A stretch of 64,000 bases of DNA from Aquimarina aggregata. GTDB lineage: Bacteria > Bacteroidota > Bacteroidia > Flavobacteriales > Flavobacteriaceae. The stretch lies in the NCBI RefSeq assembly GCF_001632745.1, contig NZ_LQRT01000010.1, forward strand, positions 1 to 64,000, in the 5' to 3' direction. The notes beneath the pieces are model-generated. The model was not told the DNA's origin. It worked only from the letters and a program-made list of their open reading frames with translations, and did no database searches. Both the position numbers and the translations under genes were made by a program. How positions within the stretch are numbered: the stretch's first letter is position 1; each line of letters starts with the position of its first letter. Of the stretch, positions 45,703 to 53,556 are shown one piece after another.

Positions 45703-46149
45703 TCATTGGTTGTGTGTAATCCTTAAATCATGAGCAATCAAATCCAAACTTTCTATGGCAATATCGTTAGTGCTAACGCTAAATGATGGTGCATCCATTT
45801 TAAAGGGCAGGGCTCGGGATATATCCCAGCTTACCGCCGCCGTGCCAGTCTCATCACATAGCTCTATCCTAATGTCCTTTTTTTCACCTGCTTTTATCCA
45901 ATCGTATAAATCCTTTCTTTTACTTACAAGCCCACGTTTAAGTGTAACATTAATAGGTTTTCTTTGACCTCGAATCAAGTGGATTCCTGTTACCCAACTA
46001 AACCCATGTTTGTACATTACGTGTTCATGATCAATTTCAAGACCTGAAACTTCAGAAAAGGACATTGTCTCGCTTCCGTTAATAATTACCCTGTAGTTAT
46101 ATACTGGTAAAGGATAATCTTCAATAATTTTTTGTTTATCTGTTGCCAT
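45703..46149 (-). CDS. eCIS tube protein 2
   Basis: A 148-residue tail-tube paralogue with the core strings SFSEVSGLEIDHEHVMYKHG and PINVTLKRGLVSKRKDLYDW and the C-terminal IAIESLDLIAHDL. It is most similar to the 158-residue tube protein encoded upstream (shared DYPLPVYNYRV start), so the two probably arose by duplication. It may form a ring layer between the main tube and the Pvc5-like layer. A 219-base gap with an inverted repeat separates it from the main tube gene. Confidence 0.88.
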   Translation of the reverse strand: MATDKQKIIEDYPLPVYNYRVIINGSETMSFSEVSGLEIDHEHVMYKHGFSWVTGIHLIRGQRKPINVTLKRGLVSKRKDLYDWIKAGEKKDIRIELCDETGTAAVSWDISRALPFKMDAPSFSVSTNDIAIESLDLIAHDLRITHNQ

Positions 46150-46241
46150 AAGAGGTTATTTATATAGTATCAATTACTGGAGACAAGCCCGCAAGACAAT
46201 TAACCTGGATTATCAATGTTGTTAAGTTAAATTTTTGTGTT

Positions 46242-46310
46242 GTCAGTCTGAGCTTGTCGAAGACCATTAACACTTTGTTTTTGAATTCACTTCGACAAGC
46301 TCAGTGTGAC
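46242..46310. repeat. Inverted repeat between two tube genes
   Basis: Arms GTCAGTCTGAGCTTGTCGAA (46242 onward, ending AAG at 46262) and the exact or near-exact complement at 46290-46310 (TTCGACAAGCTCAGTGTGAC) flank a 27-base AT-rich loop; one position is mismatched. A REP-like element common in Bacteroidota. It can fold in mRNA between the main tube gene and the second tube gene, and could keep the abundant upstream sheath-tube message apart from the rest. Confidence 0.8.
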
Positions 46311-46368
46311 ATCTGAATATTACTTTTTCTTAACTCAACGACATTATCTGGATCGCATATAGTAATGT

Positions 46369-46845
46369 TTATGCTAATTCTTCCATAGTTACTCTGAAAG
46401 CCATAAGCTCCATAGACTCTATAGCCACTTCATTGGAATTGGCATCAAAGGATGGTGCTGACAGTTTTGTTGGAAATGCATCAATTACTTTCCAGTTCAC
46501 AACAGTATTTCCTGTTTCATCTAAAAGATGAACTACAATATCCTTCTTATCCACACGATTTAATTGGATACCATTGATCCATTCATAAAAAACCGGGATA
46601 CTTTTACCCTTTACAAATCCTTTTTTAAGGCTAATATTTACAGGTTGAATCTGCCCAGGCATATACATAATATTGGGTCCCACTTTACCACCAGATGCAA
46701 AGCTTTCTTTATAGGTAATAGATTCGAATGAAAGCTCAAGACCTGATATTTCTGAAAAGCTGAAGGATACTCCATCAATATCCACTCTATAATTATAAAT
46801 AGGTAATGGATAATCTGTTTTGATTTGTTCTTTTGTTAACGCCAT
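46369..46845 (-). CDS. eCIS main tube protein (Afp1/Pvc1-like)
   Basis: A 158-residue Hcp/gp19-like tail-tube protein: DYPLPIYNYRVDIDGVSFSF, SEISGLELSFESITYKESFA, NISLKKGFVKGKSIPVFYEW, and a C-terminal VAIESMELMAFRV. Hexamers stack to form the inner tube that holds cargo and is pushed into the target. It follows the sheath gene by 52 bases, the normal pairing for abundant parts. It is the likely bulk tube subunit because it lies next to the sheath and before the repeat element. Confidence 0.9.
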   Translation of the reverse strand: MALTKEQIKTDYPLPIYNYRVDIDGVSFSFSEISGLELSFESITYKESFASGGKVGPNIMYMPGQIQPVNISLKKGFVKGKSIPVFYEWINGIQLNRVDKKDIVVHLLDETGNTVVNWKVIDAFPTKLSAPSFDANSNEVAIESMELMAFRVTMEELA

Positions 46846-46897
46846 TTTTTCATTTATTAATATTTTACAATTGAATGATTTTGATTAGGTTACTGTA

Positions 46898-48547
46898 TTA
46901 AACCTCTTGTAGTTTATGAGAGAATTTCAGAATGATAAACTCTGCTGGACGCGTAGCTGCAATACCAATCTCTATGATCATTCGCCCTTCTAGGACATCT
47001 TGTTGTGTCATGGTTTTTCCTAGCCCTACATTTACAAAATAAGCTTGCTCATCCGTAGAACCTGCCAAACCTCCTTGTTGCCAGATTCCGTAAAGGAAAC
47101 TTTCGATCATGGCTTTTACTTTTAACCAAGTTGATGGGTCATTAGGTTCGAAAACGGCAAAATAAGATGCTTTTTTAGTGGATTCTTCAATCATATTGAA
47201 TAATCGACGAACAGATACATAGCGCCATTCGTTATCATTTCCTGCTAATGTTCTTGCTCCCCAAACCAAAGTGCCTTTTCCAACAAAACTGCGGATAGCG
47301 TTTATAGATTTTCCTGCCGTAGTATCTACATTTAGTTTCTCTTGATCTGAAGAAGTAATCTTCACTATAGGACCATTAACCGCATTAAGACTAACATTTG
47401 CAGGTGCTTTCCACACTCCTCTTTCTCTATCTGTTGTAGCATAAACTCCAGCTATAGCTGAACTTGGAGGCAAAATCATTTTTTCTTTTGCCAGTTGATT
47501 TACAATTTTATTGTACAACGCAGATTGGTCTTCTTTATAAGACTTTAAATTTTCTGATTGTCCGTTTTTAATTAAATCCTGGCTAGAAGGAGAGGAAGTT
47601 TGGCTAACAATACCACTTTCATCAAATGCTACAATATCAAAACCTTTTTTATCACTAATTAATGCCCAAGCTTCAAGTATCCTATTTACATCTATACCCG
47701 TATCTGGTACATTTTTTATGCTTAATAAATTATTAGTCGATATTGTAATCTCTACTGTTGTTCCTGTTCCTCCGTTTACTCTAAACTTTGGACTTGTAGC
47801 ATTATCACCCGAATACGTGATTCTAATCCCTTGATATTCTACTTCGAATGCACTGTCTTCAGAAGAAGTTAATTGCTTAACTATTACATCCGAATCATCA
47901 TACTTATACGAAAGTGAAGTTTGTATGTATGGTGTATAAGCAGCTCCGTATTTCAAGTTATTGATCCCAATTCCATTTCTAAAACTACTTCCGTCGATAT
48001 CATCTTTCTTAGTATCAAAAACGCAAAACCTATCCTTAAGTTCGTTGCATTGTTTCAAAGCTTCCGTACAAATTTCATGGTAATCATCTGCTGGCAATTT
48101 TGCAGCTTCTCCTAACATCACAAGTGTTGGTTCATCCTCTTTGGCTAAAGCTTTAAGGCCATCTAAAAATGAATCTTTAGCTGTAGCATCTGAATAATCA
48201 TCATATGTTCCAACAGAAATAATGTAACATTCGCCTCCTCCGTTTTTGAAATAAAGGTCCAATGCATGGTATAAAGTGCTTTGTGGTGGCGTTACTTTTA
48301 CGCCTTTGATAACATTTTTGTTTTCTACATCTACAACAAAGGAAGCTGATTGTGCTTTTCCGAAGATTTCCTTATACTCTAATAAGGTAGAAATTCGTAT
48401 TGGACGTATAGACTCATCATCTGAGCTTTTTAGTGTTTTTTCGGTATAACCAATAAAAGCTGGAACCGCAGTAGATACCCCTGCTACAGACGGCGGTAGT
48501 AGAGGAATTTCCTCTGTATACACATCTGGTGTTAAATAATTAGACAT
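46898..48547 (-). CDS. eCIS contractile sheath protein
   Basis: A 549-residue phage tail-sheath family protein: the N-terminus MSNYLTPDVYTEEIPLLPPS with GVSTAVPAFIGYT is the classic start, and the C-terminal third carries KGTLVWGARTLAGNDNEWRY, VSVRRLFNMIEESTKKASYF and the last strand ATRPAEFIILKFSHKLQEV that links subunits. The sheath contracts to drive the tube. It is the only sheath gene in the cluster, whereas Afp and PVC have three. An extra domain with Ig-like strands (about 215-330) may lie on the outer surface. Confidence 0.95.
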   Translation of the reverse strand: MSNYLTPDVYTEEIPLLPPSVAGVSTAVPAFIGYTEKTLKSSDDESIRPIRISTLLEYKEIFGKAQSASFVVDVENKNVIKGVKVTPPQSTLYHALDLYFKNGGGECYIISVGTYDDYSDATAKDSFLDGLKALAKEDEPTLVMLGEAAKLPADDYHEICTEALKQCNELKDRFCVFDTKKDDIDGSSFRNGIGINNLKYGAAYTPYIQTSLSYKYDDSDVIVKQLTSSEDSAFEVEYQGIRITYSGDNATSPKFRVNGGTGTTVEITISTNNLLSIKNVPDTGIDVNRILEAWALISDKKGFDIVAFDESGIVSQTSSPSSQDLIKNGQSENLKSYKEDQSALYNKIVNQLAKEKMILPPSSAIAGVYATTDRERGVWKAPANVSLNAVNGPIVKITSSDQEKLNVDTTAGKSINAIRSFVGKGTLVWGARTLAGNDNEWRYVSVRRLFNMIEESTKKASYFAVFEPNDPSTWLKVKAMIESFLYGIWQQGGLAGSTDEQAYFVNVGLGKTMTQQDVLEGRMIIEIGIAATRPAEFIILKFSHKLQEV

Positions 48548-48577
48548 ATTAGATAATTTTTAATGTTTAAACTTTAC

Positions 48578-49354
48578 TTAATTGATTTTAATAATTTGAA
48601 TGCCATTATCACTTATATCGGGATTAGACAAGTGTTTAATAATCATATTTTCATTTTGGAATAATTGAATATTCTTTCGGGCCGTATCACTATAATGAAT
48701 AGCTTTACTTGATTCAAAAACAAACAACTGTTTATTGGGGAAATTTAAGCTTAGGGCAGTTGCTATTTTATCGGGAATGTCATTTAGGTTTTCTAACTTA
48801 CCAAATGTTAATTGAGCGTCGCGATCCTTGATTTCTAGTTTTGTAGTTGCGATACCAGATAGAATATAATACTTCCACTTTACGGTTTTTGGCTTGAAGA
48901 TTACTTGGTATAGGGTTGGTTCTTTATCAAGATCAAAATCTACCCTACTTAACTCTATTTTTATCTTTGCAATCACAGGAAAGCCATTCTTACGCATATT
49001 TGCTGTAGTTCCGGACACCACTAATTCTTTACTATCGTTTTTTAATCCTTTATTGGTAAAGAATAAAATGCTATCATTGTCAATCATCGATGTATCTGTA
49101 ATCTCGTCAAAACCGCTAGTTGTGGGAAACACATTAAAACTAAGTGTGTCATCTTCCTTTATTACCGGTAATCTATTCTCTTTTTCATCTAATGGTATTA
49201 ATACTTTTAATCCTTTTGAAGTATGTTTTACAACAAAATGTCGTTTTCTCAAAAACTGTAATGTTTGTTCCTCTGGTATAAGTACCAGATCCATTTGAGC
49301 ATCAGAAAAATATTGATGATCTATTGTTATCTGAAAGAATTCGTTGTACTTCAT
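48578..49354 (-). CDS. eCIS-linked protein of unknown function (possible cap adaptor)
   Basis: A 258-residue protein with no family I can name, no signal peptide and no membrane helix. It looks beta-rich with alternating strands (QITIDHQYF, DLVLIPEEQTLQFLRKRHFV, VIAKIKIELSRVDFDLDKEP). Its gene overlaps the DUF4255 cap gene by 4 bases and precedes the sheath gene by 30, so it is clearly part of the particle operon. In the AlgoCIS particle of another Bacteroidota an adaptor joins tube and sheath to the cap; this protein is a candidate by position only. Confidence 0.65.
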   Translation of the reverse strand: MKYNEFFQITIDHQYFSDAQMDLVLIPEEQTLQFLRKRHFVVKHTSKGLKVLIPLDEKENRLPVIKEDDTLSFNVFPTTSGFDEITDTSMIDNDSILFFTNKGLKNDSKELVVSGTTANMRKNGFPVIAKIKIELSRVDFDLDKEPTLYQVIFKPKTVKWKYYILSGIATTKLEIKDRDAQLTFGKLENLNDIPDKIATALSLNFPNKQLFVFESSKAIHYSDTARKNIQLFQNENMIIKHLSNPDISDNGIQIIKIN

Positions 49355-49935
49355 TTGTTTATCTTTTCTATAGTATTAAGACTAATTTCTGAAGCATTTT
49401 TACCTACAAATTCAACACTTAGCTCGTCTATAAATGATAACAAACGTATCTTGTATAAAACAGAAGGCAAATACGATGTGTTTAAAGAATGCCATACTTG
49501 ATTTTGCTCTTCAAGAGGAAGTGATATTAGTTCGATTGTAAGTTTTTCTATATTTTCTTCAGAAAGCTGAGGTGCACTTAAAGGTGTTAAAACACGATGA
49601 ACTTGAAAAAACTTAATTACATGAGAAAGAAATTTAAGCGCTTGATTGTAATCACTAAATTTTGATACAAAAAGTATTTGCAATTCAATTCTGATCTCTG
49701 GGCTAATTTGAGTTCTAATTCCATTCTGAATTATTCCTGAATATTGATCAGCGTTTCTAAACTTTCTATCCTCGGCAACATTAATCAGAAAAGGTGTAAC
49801 CTTATCATCTGTAAATGATACTGGATCATTATTATTTGTATTGATAAACTCTACAACATCTAATTCTGTCGTTCCTAAATTTTTAAGGTATTCATTGAGT
49901 TTATCCTTTAAAACACTTAATACTGTATTGATCAT
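49351..49935 (-). CDS. eCIS cap/tube-terminator protein (DUF4255, Afp16/Pvc16-like)
   Basis: A 194-residue protein of the DUF4255 family: a start MINTVLSVLKDKLNEYLKNL, a strand block PFLINVAEDRKFRN, then RIELQILFVSKFSDYNQALK and FLSHVIKFFQVHRVLTPLSA. In Afp/PVC the protein (Afp16) ends tube and sheath growth and caps the particle. Here it is the first gene of the cluster rather than the last as in Afp, the order found in many Bacteroidota loci. A -7 promoter box lies 38 bases upstream. Confidence 0.88.
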   Translation of the reverse strand: MINTVLSVLKDKLNEYLKNLGTTELDVVEFINTNNNDPVSFTDDKVTPFLINVAEDRKFRNADQYSGIIQNGIRTQISPEIRIELQILFVSKFSDYNQALKFLSHVIKFFQVHRVLTPLSAPQLSEENIEKLTIELISLPLEEQNQVWHSLNTSYLPSVLYKIRLLSFIDELSVEFVGKNASEISLNTIEKINK

Positions 49936-49972
49936 GATATACTACCTTATGATATATTAATTCTTGATGAAT

Positions 49973-49980
49973 CAAAGTTA
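49973..49980 (-). promoter_or_regulatory. Presumed promoter (-7 box) of the eCIS operon
   Basis: On the minus strand TAACTTTG matches the Bacteroidota -7 consensus TAnnTTTG, 38 bases before the first eCIS start (49935). A TTTG lies 27 bases further upstream (50008-50011), longer than the usual spacer. The identical -7 octamer and spacing occur before the lipoprotein gene at 26704. Confidence 0.5.
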
Positions 49981-50155
49981 GAGAGCAATGCTATTTCATA
50001 GCTAGCACAAATGCGGTAAACCTGTAAACATTTTCGACAGAATAATAGAAGAAATCCGACATGCTATAGCATTTCCGACAATAAGAAAGTAATCACAGAA
50101 GTTAGTGTGCTTGAATGTAATGAATACAGGAAGATACTTAAAAATCAGTCACAAT

Positions 50156-50191
50156 AGTATATAAGACTGTGGCTAGCCTTATATACTTTTT
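50156..50191. terminator. Hairpin terminator between eCIS and the sugar operon
   Basis: Arms AGTATATAAG (50156-50165) and CTTATATACT (50178-50187) pair perfectly over 10 bp round a loop containing the palindrome GGCTAGCC, with a T-run on the plus strand. On the minus strand, where the kelch gene ends at 50261, the T-run is weaker. Confidence 0.5.
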
Positions 50192-50260
50192 CTAAATCTT
50201 TAAGGGACGAAATAATAGTTATGAGGCCGTTAAGAAACAGCATCACTTATTTTTTGAAAA

Positions 50261-53053
50261 TTAAATTTTATCACTAATCTTTTTAATAAGACAAACCCAA
50301 TCTTGCTGATTTTTACTCTTAGGAATTCCTATTGTTCTTATACCTCCTCCATGTATTTTTTCTACAGAACCATTTTGCAATTCTCCTCCTTCTAGCGGAT
50401 CAAACCAATGTATGGAAAATGTTCCCTCGACATCTTTTAAATCTATGGTATATGTTCCAGAGCTTGCTAGATATACTGCATATATTTCTCCTTCTTTTCT
50501 AAGGCAATAAGCTTCCTTGGAATTAACAAGTGTATGCTCTGGTTCCATTTCCCAATAAGGCAAATACCTCTGAAAGAAAGTAGTAGCATAATTTGTTAGC
50601 TCCCAAAGTCTATCTCTTTGACGCCAATCTTCTGATGTTAAATCATTATGAGGATGTTTTGCCCCAAAATACCATTCTACACCACTACCTCCTGATAACA
50701 ATGTTCCCCAAAGGGCATACGTTCTTAATGTATTATGATTGATATCTTGATTATCTGGTAATGCTGCTGTATGCCAAAGTCCTATTTCGTCCATAGTAAT
50801 CAACCAATCTTGTTTGGCCGCTTTAGCTTTATTTCTCCAAGTTTCTAAAACTTCGGGAGCATGCTCGCGCTCGGATTGCTGTAGAGATAAACCATCTAAA
50901 TATTTAAAACCTAAAATAGAATCTAAAATTACTGATCTATGAGGGTCTTCAGAATGTGTATGCAGTAATACGGGATGTTTGTATGGGTCTGTCTCTTTAA
51001 GAAACTTTGCCATATCCTTTCTTTGTTTATCATTTTGTGCTATTGGTGTCCAAGGAGCTAAGCCATTTTCTTCTCCTAAATTCCAGATTAATCCTAAATG
51101 GTGACCATATCTAGCTATTAATTCATGGTAATACAACTGTCTTAATGGTCCTGTATCTCCTCCATCTAACATTGTTTCATTTTCAGTTTCTTGTAATACT
51201 ACATGCAACATAATCCCTTTAGATTGCATATGTTCAAATACTATTTCCCACTGTGATAATTTACTAACATCAAAACGGTCAAATGTTTCTGAATCTGTGT
51301 ATGGCCATACATCTTTACCATCACCTAAAATATTCAAGGTTAGAAAATAAACAGCATTCATTCCTTTAGAAGCCAAATAATTTAATGCCCCAATTAATGA
51401 TTTTCCTTTTTTATCTTTCCATGTTGCATCTCCCGGTTTCCAATCTTTTAAGTGGTTTGGATATGTATGAATTTCGCTAGTGGTACTTGCCTCTCCATCT
51501 TTTTCTGAAGCTTTAAGGCGATACGTATCGTCAAAATCTACATAAGCTAATAGGTTTTCTGGGCTATTTGCTCCACCCTTGATCCAATATTTTTTTGAAT
51601 CTCTAAATTTAAAATATCCTTTAGACACCTCAAGCATACCATTTGCTCTAAAATCAACACCACTTTTATCTGAGTTAGAAACAATAAAACTACCATTTGC
51701 ATTAGATATATCAACTTTGGTCCCATTAGTGAGATTAGTATCCAACCCAATACTGTCGTCATGGTGTAGTATTGCTGAATATGTCCATTCTCCTATTACA
51801 TCTGGAGTAAACCTAACTTTCCAGATATTACCACTATCTGCACTAGTGTTTGCTGCGTTCCCATCTGCTGCATAAAACCCTCTTATAGTACGCTTTGTTT
51901 CTGCATGCTTAAATTCTACCGTTAAACGATAATTTAAAAATGGATTATCTATTGCTTTTTCTGATGTTTCTGGTCCTTTAAATGGTAGGGTTACCGTATG
52001 CCATTGTTTATAAACAGTTTTTCGATTTGTGTTAACTACATCGCTATCATTGTGTCCTTTTCTGGGTAATTTTAATCGCTCTATCGAAGTAAGTTCTGGG
52101 CCTCCTCCTCGATTACCACTACCTGATGCTGTATATACATAGTCTCCAACGATTACAAAACCCGAGCCATGACGACCATTTAGTAAAGATGGCCATTTAT
52201 TCCATGATTTAGTTATTGTATTATACGCTTCTACCTCGGCGTGTGCTTTCTCATGGGCAACACTTTCTCCTCCTCCAATTACAATTTCATTATTCCATGC
52301 AAAAATACCATTGCCTGCTCTTTCGGTAGGTATTGCTAAATCACTGGTTACAGGTTCCCACTTTTGTGCATCAAAATCATATACATTTCCATAACTACTG
52401 GTTAGAGCCATATCCTGATCTGTTGCCTTAGAGGTTCTGCGACCTGCAAAAGCATATAGTTTATTATTAGCTACTGCGACCTGAAAATGATCTCGTGCAT
52501 CAGGTGCATTAGGTAACACATGCCACTCTCCTGTTTTAGGGTCATATGTATCAAACCAAGATTTATATCCGTCTACATGACCGTTTGTAATACCGCCAAC
52601 CAGATAAATTTTATTATTATGATACACGGCTCCGGCCCCTCCTCTACGTCTATTTTTTGGTATTGGATGGCCATATTCATATCTATCTTCTTCTGGATAA
52701 TAAATAATAACTTTATCAAGAGGTTTTTCATTTGGCCATTCTCCTGTCATTGCTCCGACTAGGTAAATAGCATTACCCACCACCACAGGTTGAAAATGAT
52801 GTAGTTCTATTGGTGTTGGTGATTTTGCTATCCAAGTATTCGTTTTTGTGTCAAATACGTCGGTAGGATTAATTCTTCTCCCCCCTATTAATAAAATTTT
52901 ATCCTTATAAGCAACTAAACCTGCTTCATGCCTCGCAGTAGGAATCCCTTTTGCCGGAACAATTTCCCATTGTTGATTGTCATCACAACTTTGTAGCAAA
53001 AACAATCCTACAATAACCAATGCAATATATTGTAAATAAAAACTTCGTTTCAT
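50261..53053 (-). CDS. Kelch propeller - DUF5060 - TIM-barrel glycosidase lipoprotein
   Basis: A 930-residue lipoprotein (signal ending LQSC, Cys23). Residues about 30-335 are a kelch beta-propeller, with blades showing GG and the spaced Y...W (KIYLVGGITNGHVDGYKSWF). Residues about 345-450 are a DUF5060 beta-sandwich (KQWHTVTLPFKGPETSEKAI). The following TIM barrel (about 480-830) resembles the DUF4038/DUF5060 glycoside hydrolases: acid/base candidate in IWNLGEENG and nucleophile candidate in ITMDEIGLWH. A C-terminal beta domain of about 90 residues follows (Collagen_bind_2/DUF5605-like). Kelch plus glycosidase in one chain is unusual. It ends the GntR-led sugar operon, so it probably releases the sugar that the other genes import and convert. 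Confidence 0.8.
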   Translation of the reverse strand: MKRSFYLQYIALVIVGLFLLQSCDDNQQWEIVPAKGIPTARHEAGLVAYKDKILLIGGRRINPTDVFDTKTNTWIAKSPTPIELHHFQPVVVGNAIYLVGAMTGEWPNEKPLDKVIIYYPEEDRYEYGHPIPKNRRRGGAGAVYHNNKIYLVGGITNGHVDGYKSWFDTYDPKTGEWHVLPNAPDARDHFQVAVANNKLYAFAGRRTSKATDQDMALTSSYGNVYDFDAQKWEPVTSDLAIPTERAGNGIFAWNNEIVIGGGESVAHEKAHAEVEAYNTITKSWNKWPSLLNGRHGSGFVIVGDYVYTASGSGNRGGGPELTSIERLKLPRKGHNDSDVVNTNRKTVYKQWHTVTLPFKGPETSEKAIDNPFLNYRLTVEFKHAETKRTIRGFYAADGNAANTSADSGNIWKVRFTPDVIGEWTYSAILHHDDSIGLDTNLTNGTKVDISNANGSFIVSNSDKSGVDFRANGMLEVSKGYFKFRDSKKYWIKGGANSPENLLAYVDFDDTYRLKASEKDGEASTTSEIHTYPNHLKDWKPGDATWKDKKGKSLIGALNYLASKGMNAVYFLTLNILGDGKDVWPYTDSETFDRFDVSKLSQWEIVFEHMQSKGIMLHVVLQETENETMLDGGDTGPLRQLYYHELIARYGHHLGLIWNLGEENGLAPWTPIAQNDKQRKDMAKFLKETDPYKHPVLLHTHSEDPHRSVILDSILGFKYLDGLSLQQSEREHAPEVLETWRNKAKAAKQDWLITMDEIGLWHTAALPDNQDINHNTLRTYALWGTLLSGGSGVEWYFGAKHPHNDLTSEDWRQRDRLWELTNYATTFFQRYLPYWEMEPEHTLVNSKEAYCLRKEGEIYAVYLASSGTYTIDLKDVEGTFSIHWFDPLEGGELQNGSVEKIHGGGIRTIGIPKSKNQQDWVCLIKKISDKI

Positions 53054-53128
53054 GATTTTTAATTCTTTGTATCCTAAATGAATCTCTTTGATGTATTTAA
53101 TACTCTATTTTTATTCTCCGAATACAAT

Positions 53129-53554
53129 TTACCAAGTCTTATTCTTCAATGCCTCTAAAACCACTACTTCGTCCATTTCTGCATCCATAGTACCTGCTAC
53201 AGCTATGGCACCTACTAATTTTCCTTCATACCAAATAGGATATCCACCTTTTAAAGGAACGTATGATTCTACTGTGACACTATCTAGTACTAACATAGGT
53301 GTTCTTCCTTCTAGTACAACTTTTTCAATATCCATTGTAGGTCTTTTAAATGCCGCCGCCGTTGCTGCTTTTCCTATCGCAATTTTAGAAGCGCTACTCA
53401 TCGTATTATCAAGGCTTTCTAATAAGAGAAGATGACCTCCTTCATCTACAATAGCTATAGCTCCGGGTACATTATGATGATTCGCAGATTTAACAGCTTC
53501 ATTCATCAACATCTTAGCCTCATTATACGTTATTTTAAATGTTGTTTTTGGCAT
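53129..53554 (-). CDS. GlcG/HbpS family protein (DUF336)
   Basis: A 141-residue protein of the GlcG/HbpS fold: AKMLMNEAVKSANHHNVPGA, IAIVDEGGHLLLLESLDNT, a strand-helix set ending GGYPIWYEGKLVGAIAVAGT. Family members include GlcG of the glycolate locus and the haem-binding HbpS. They are often found in operons for sugar-acid or diol metabolism, where their role is not settled. It lies 2 bases after the TIM-barrel isomerase gene and is the fifth gene of this operon. Confidence 0.85.
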   Translation of the reverse strand: MPKTTFKITYNEAKMLMNEAVKSANHHNVPGAIAIVDEGGHLLLLESLDNTMSSASKIAIGKAATAAAFKRPTMDIEKVVLEGRTPMLVLDSVTVESYVPLKGGYPIWYEGKLVGAIAVAGTMDAEMDEVVVLEALKNKTW

Positions 53555-53556
53555 TT

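Larger units (their letters stand above)
49936..50260. other. Intergenic region between eCIS and the sugar operon
   Basis: 325 bases with no gene. It holds the presumed eCIS promoter (49973-49980) and a hairpin (50156-50187) that could end the kelch-glycosidase transcript. The rest is AT-rich with nothing recognised. Confidence 0.55.

Noticed and set aside
48894..49298. Open frame of 134 codons on the plus strand
   Set aside because: It is antisense to the 258-residue eCIS gene, which has operon overlaps and better composition.
27267..49935. Prophage or type VI secretion system
   Set aside because: There are no capsid, terminase, portal, integrase or lysis genes, and no TssJ/L/M membrane complex or ClpV. 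The DUF4255 cap, LysM adaptor, DUF5908 and Pvc15-type ATPase point to an eCIS.
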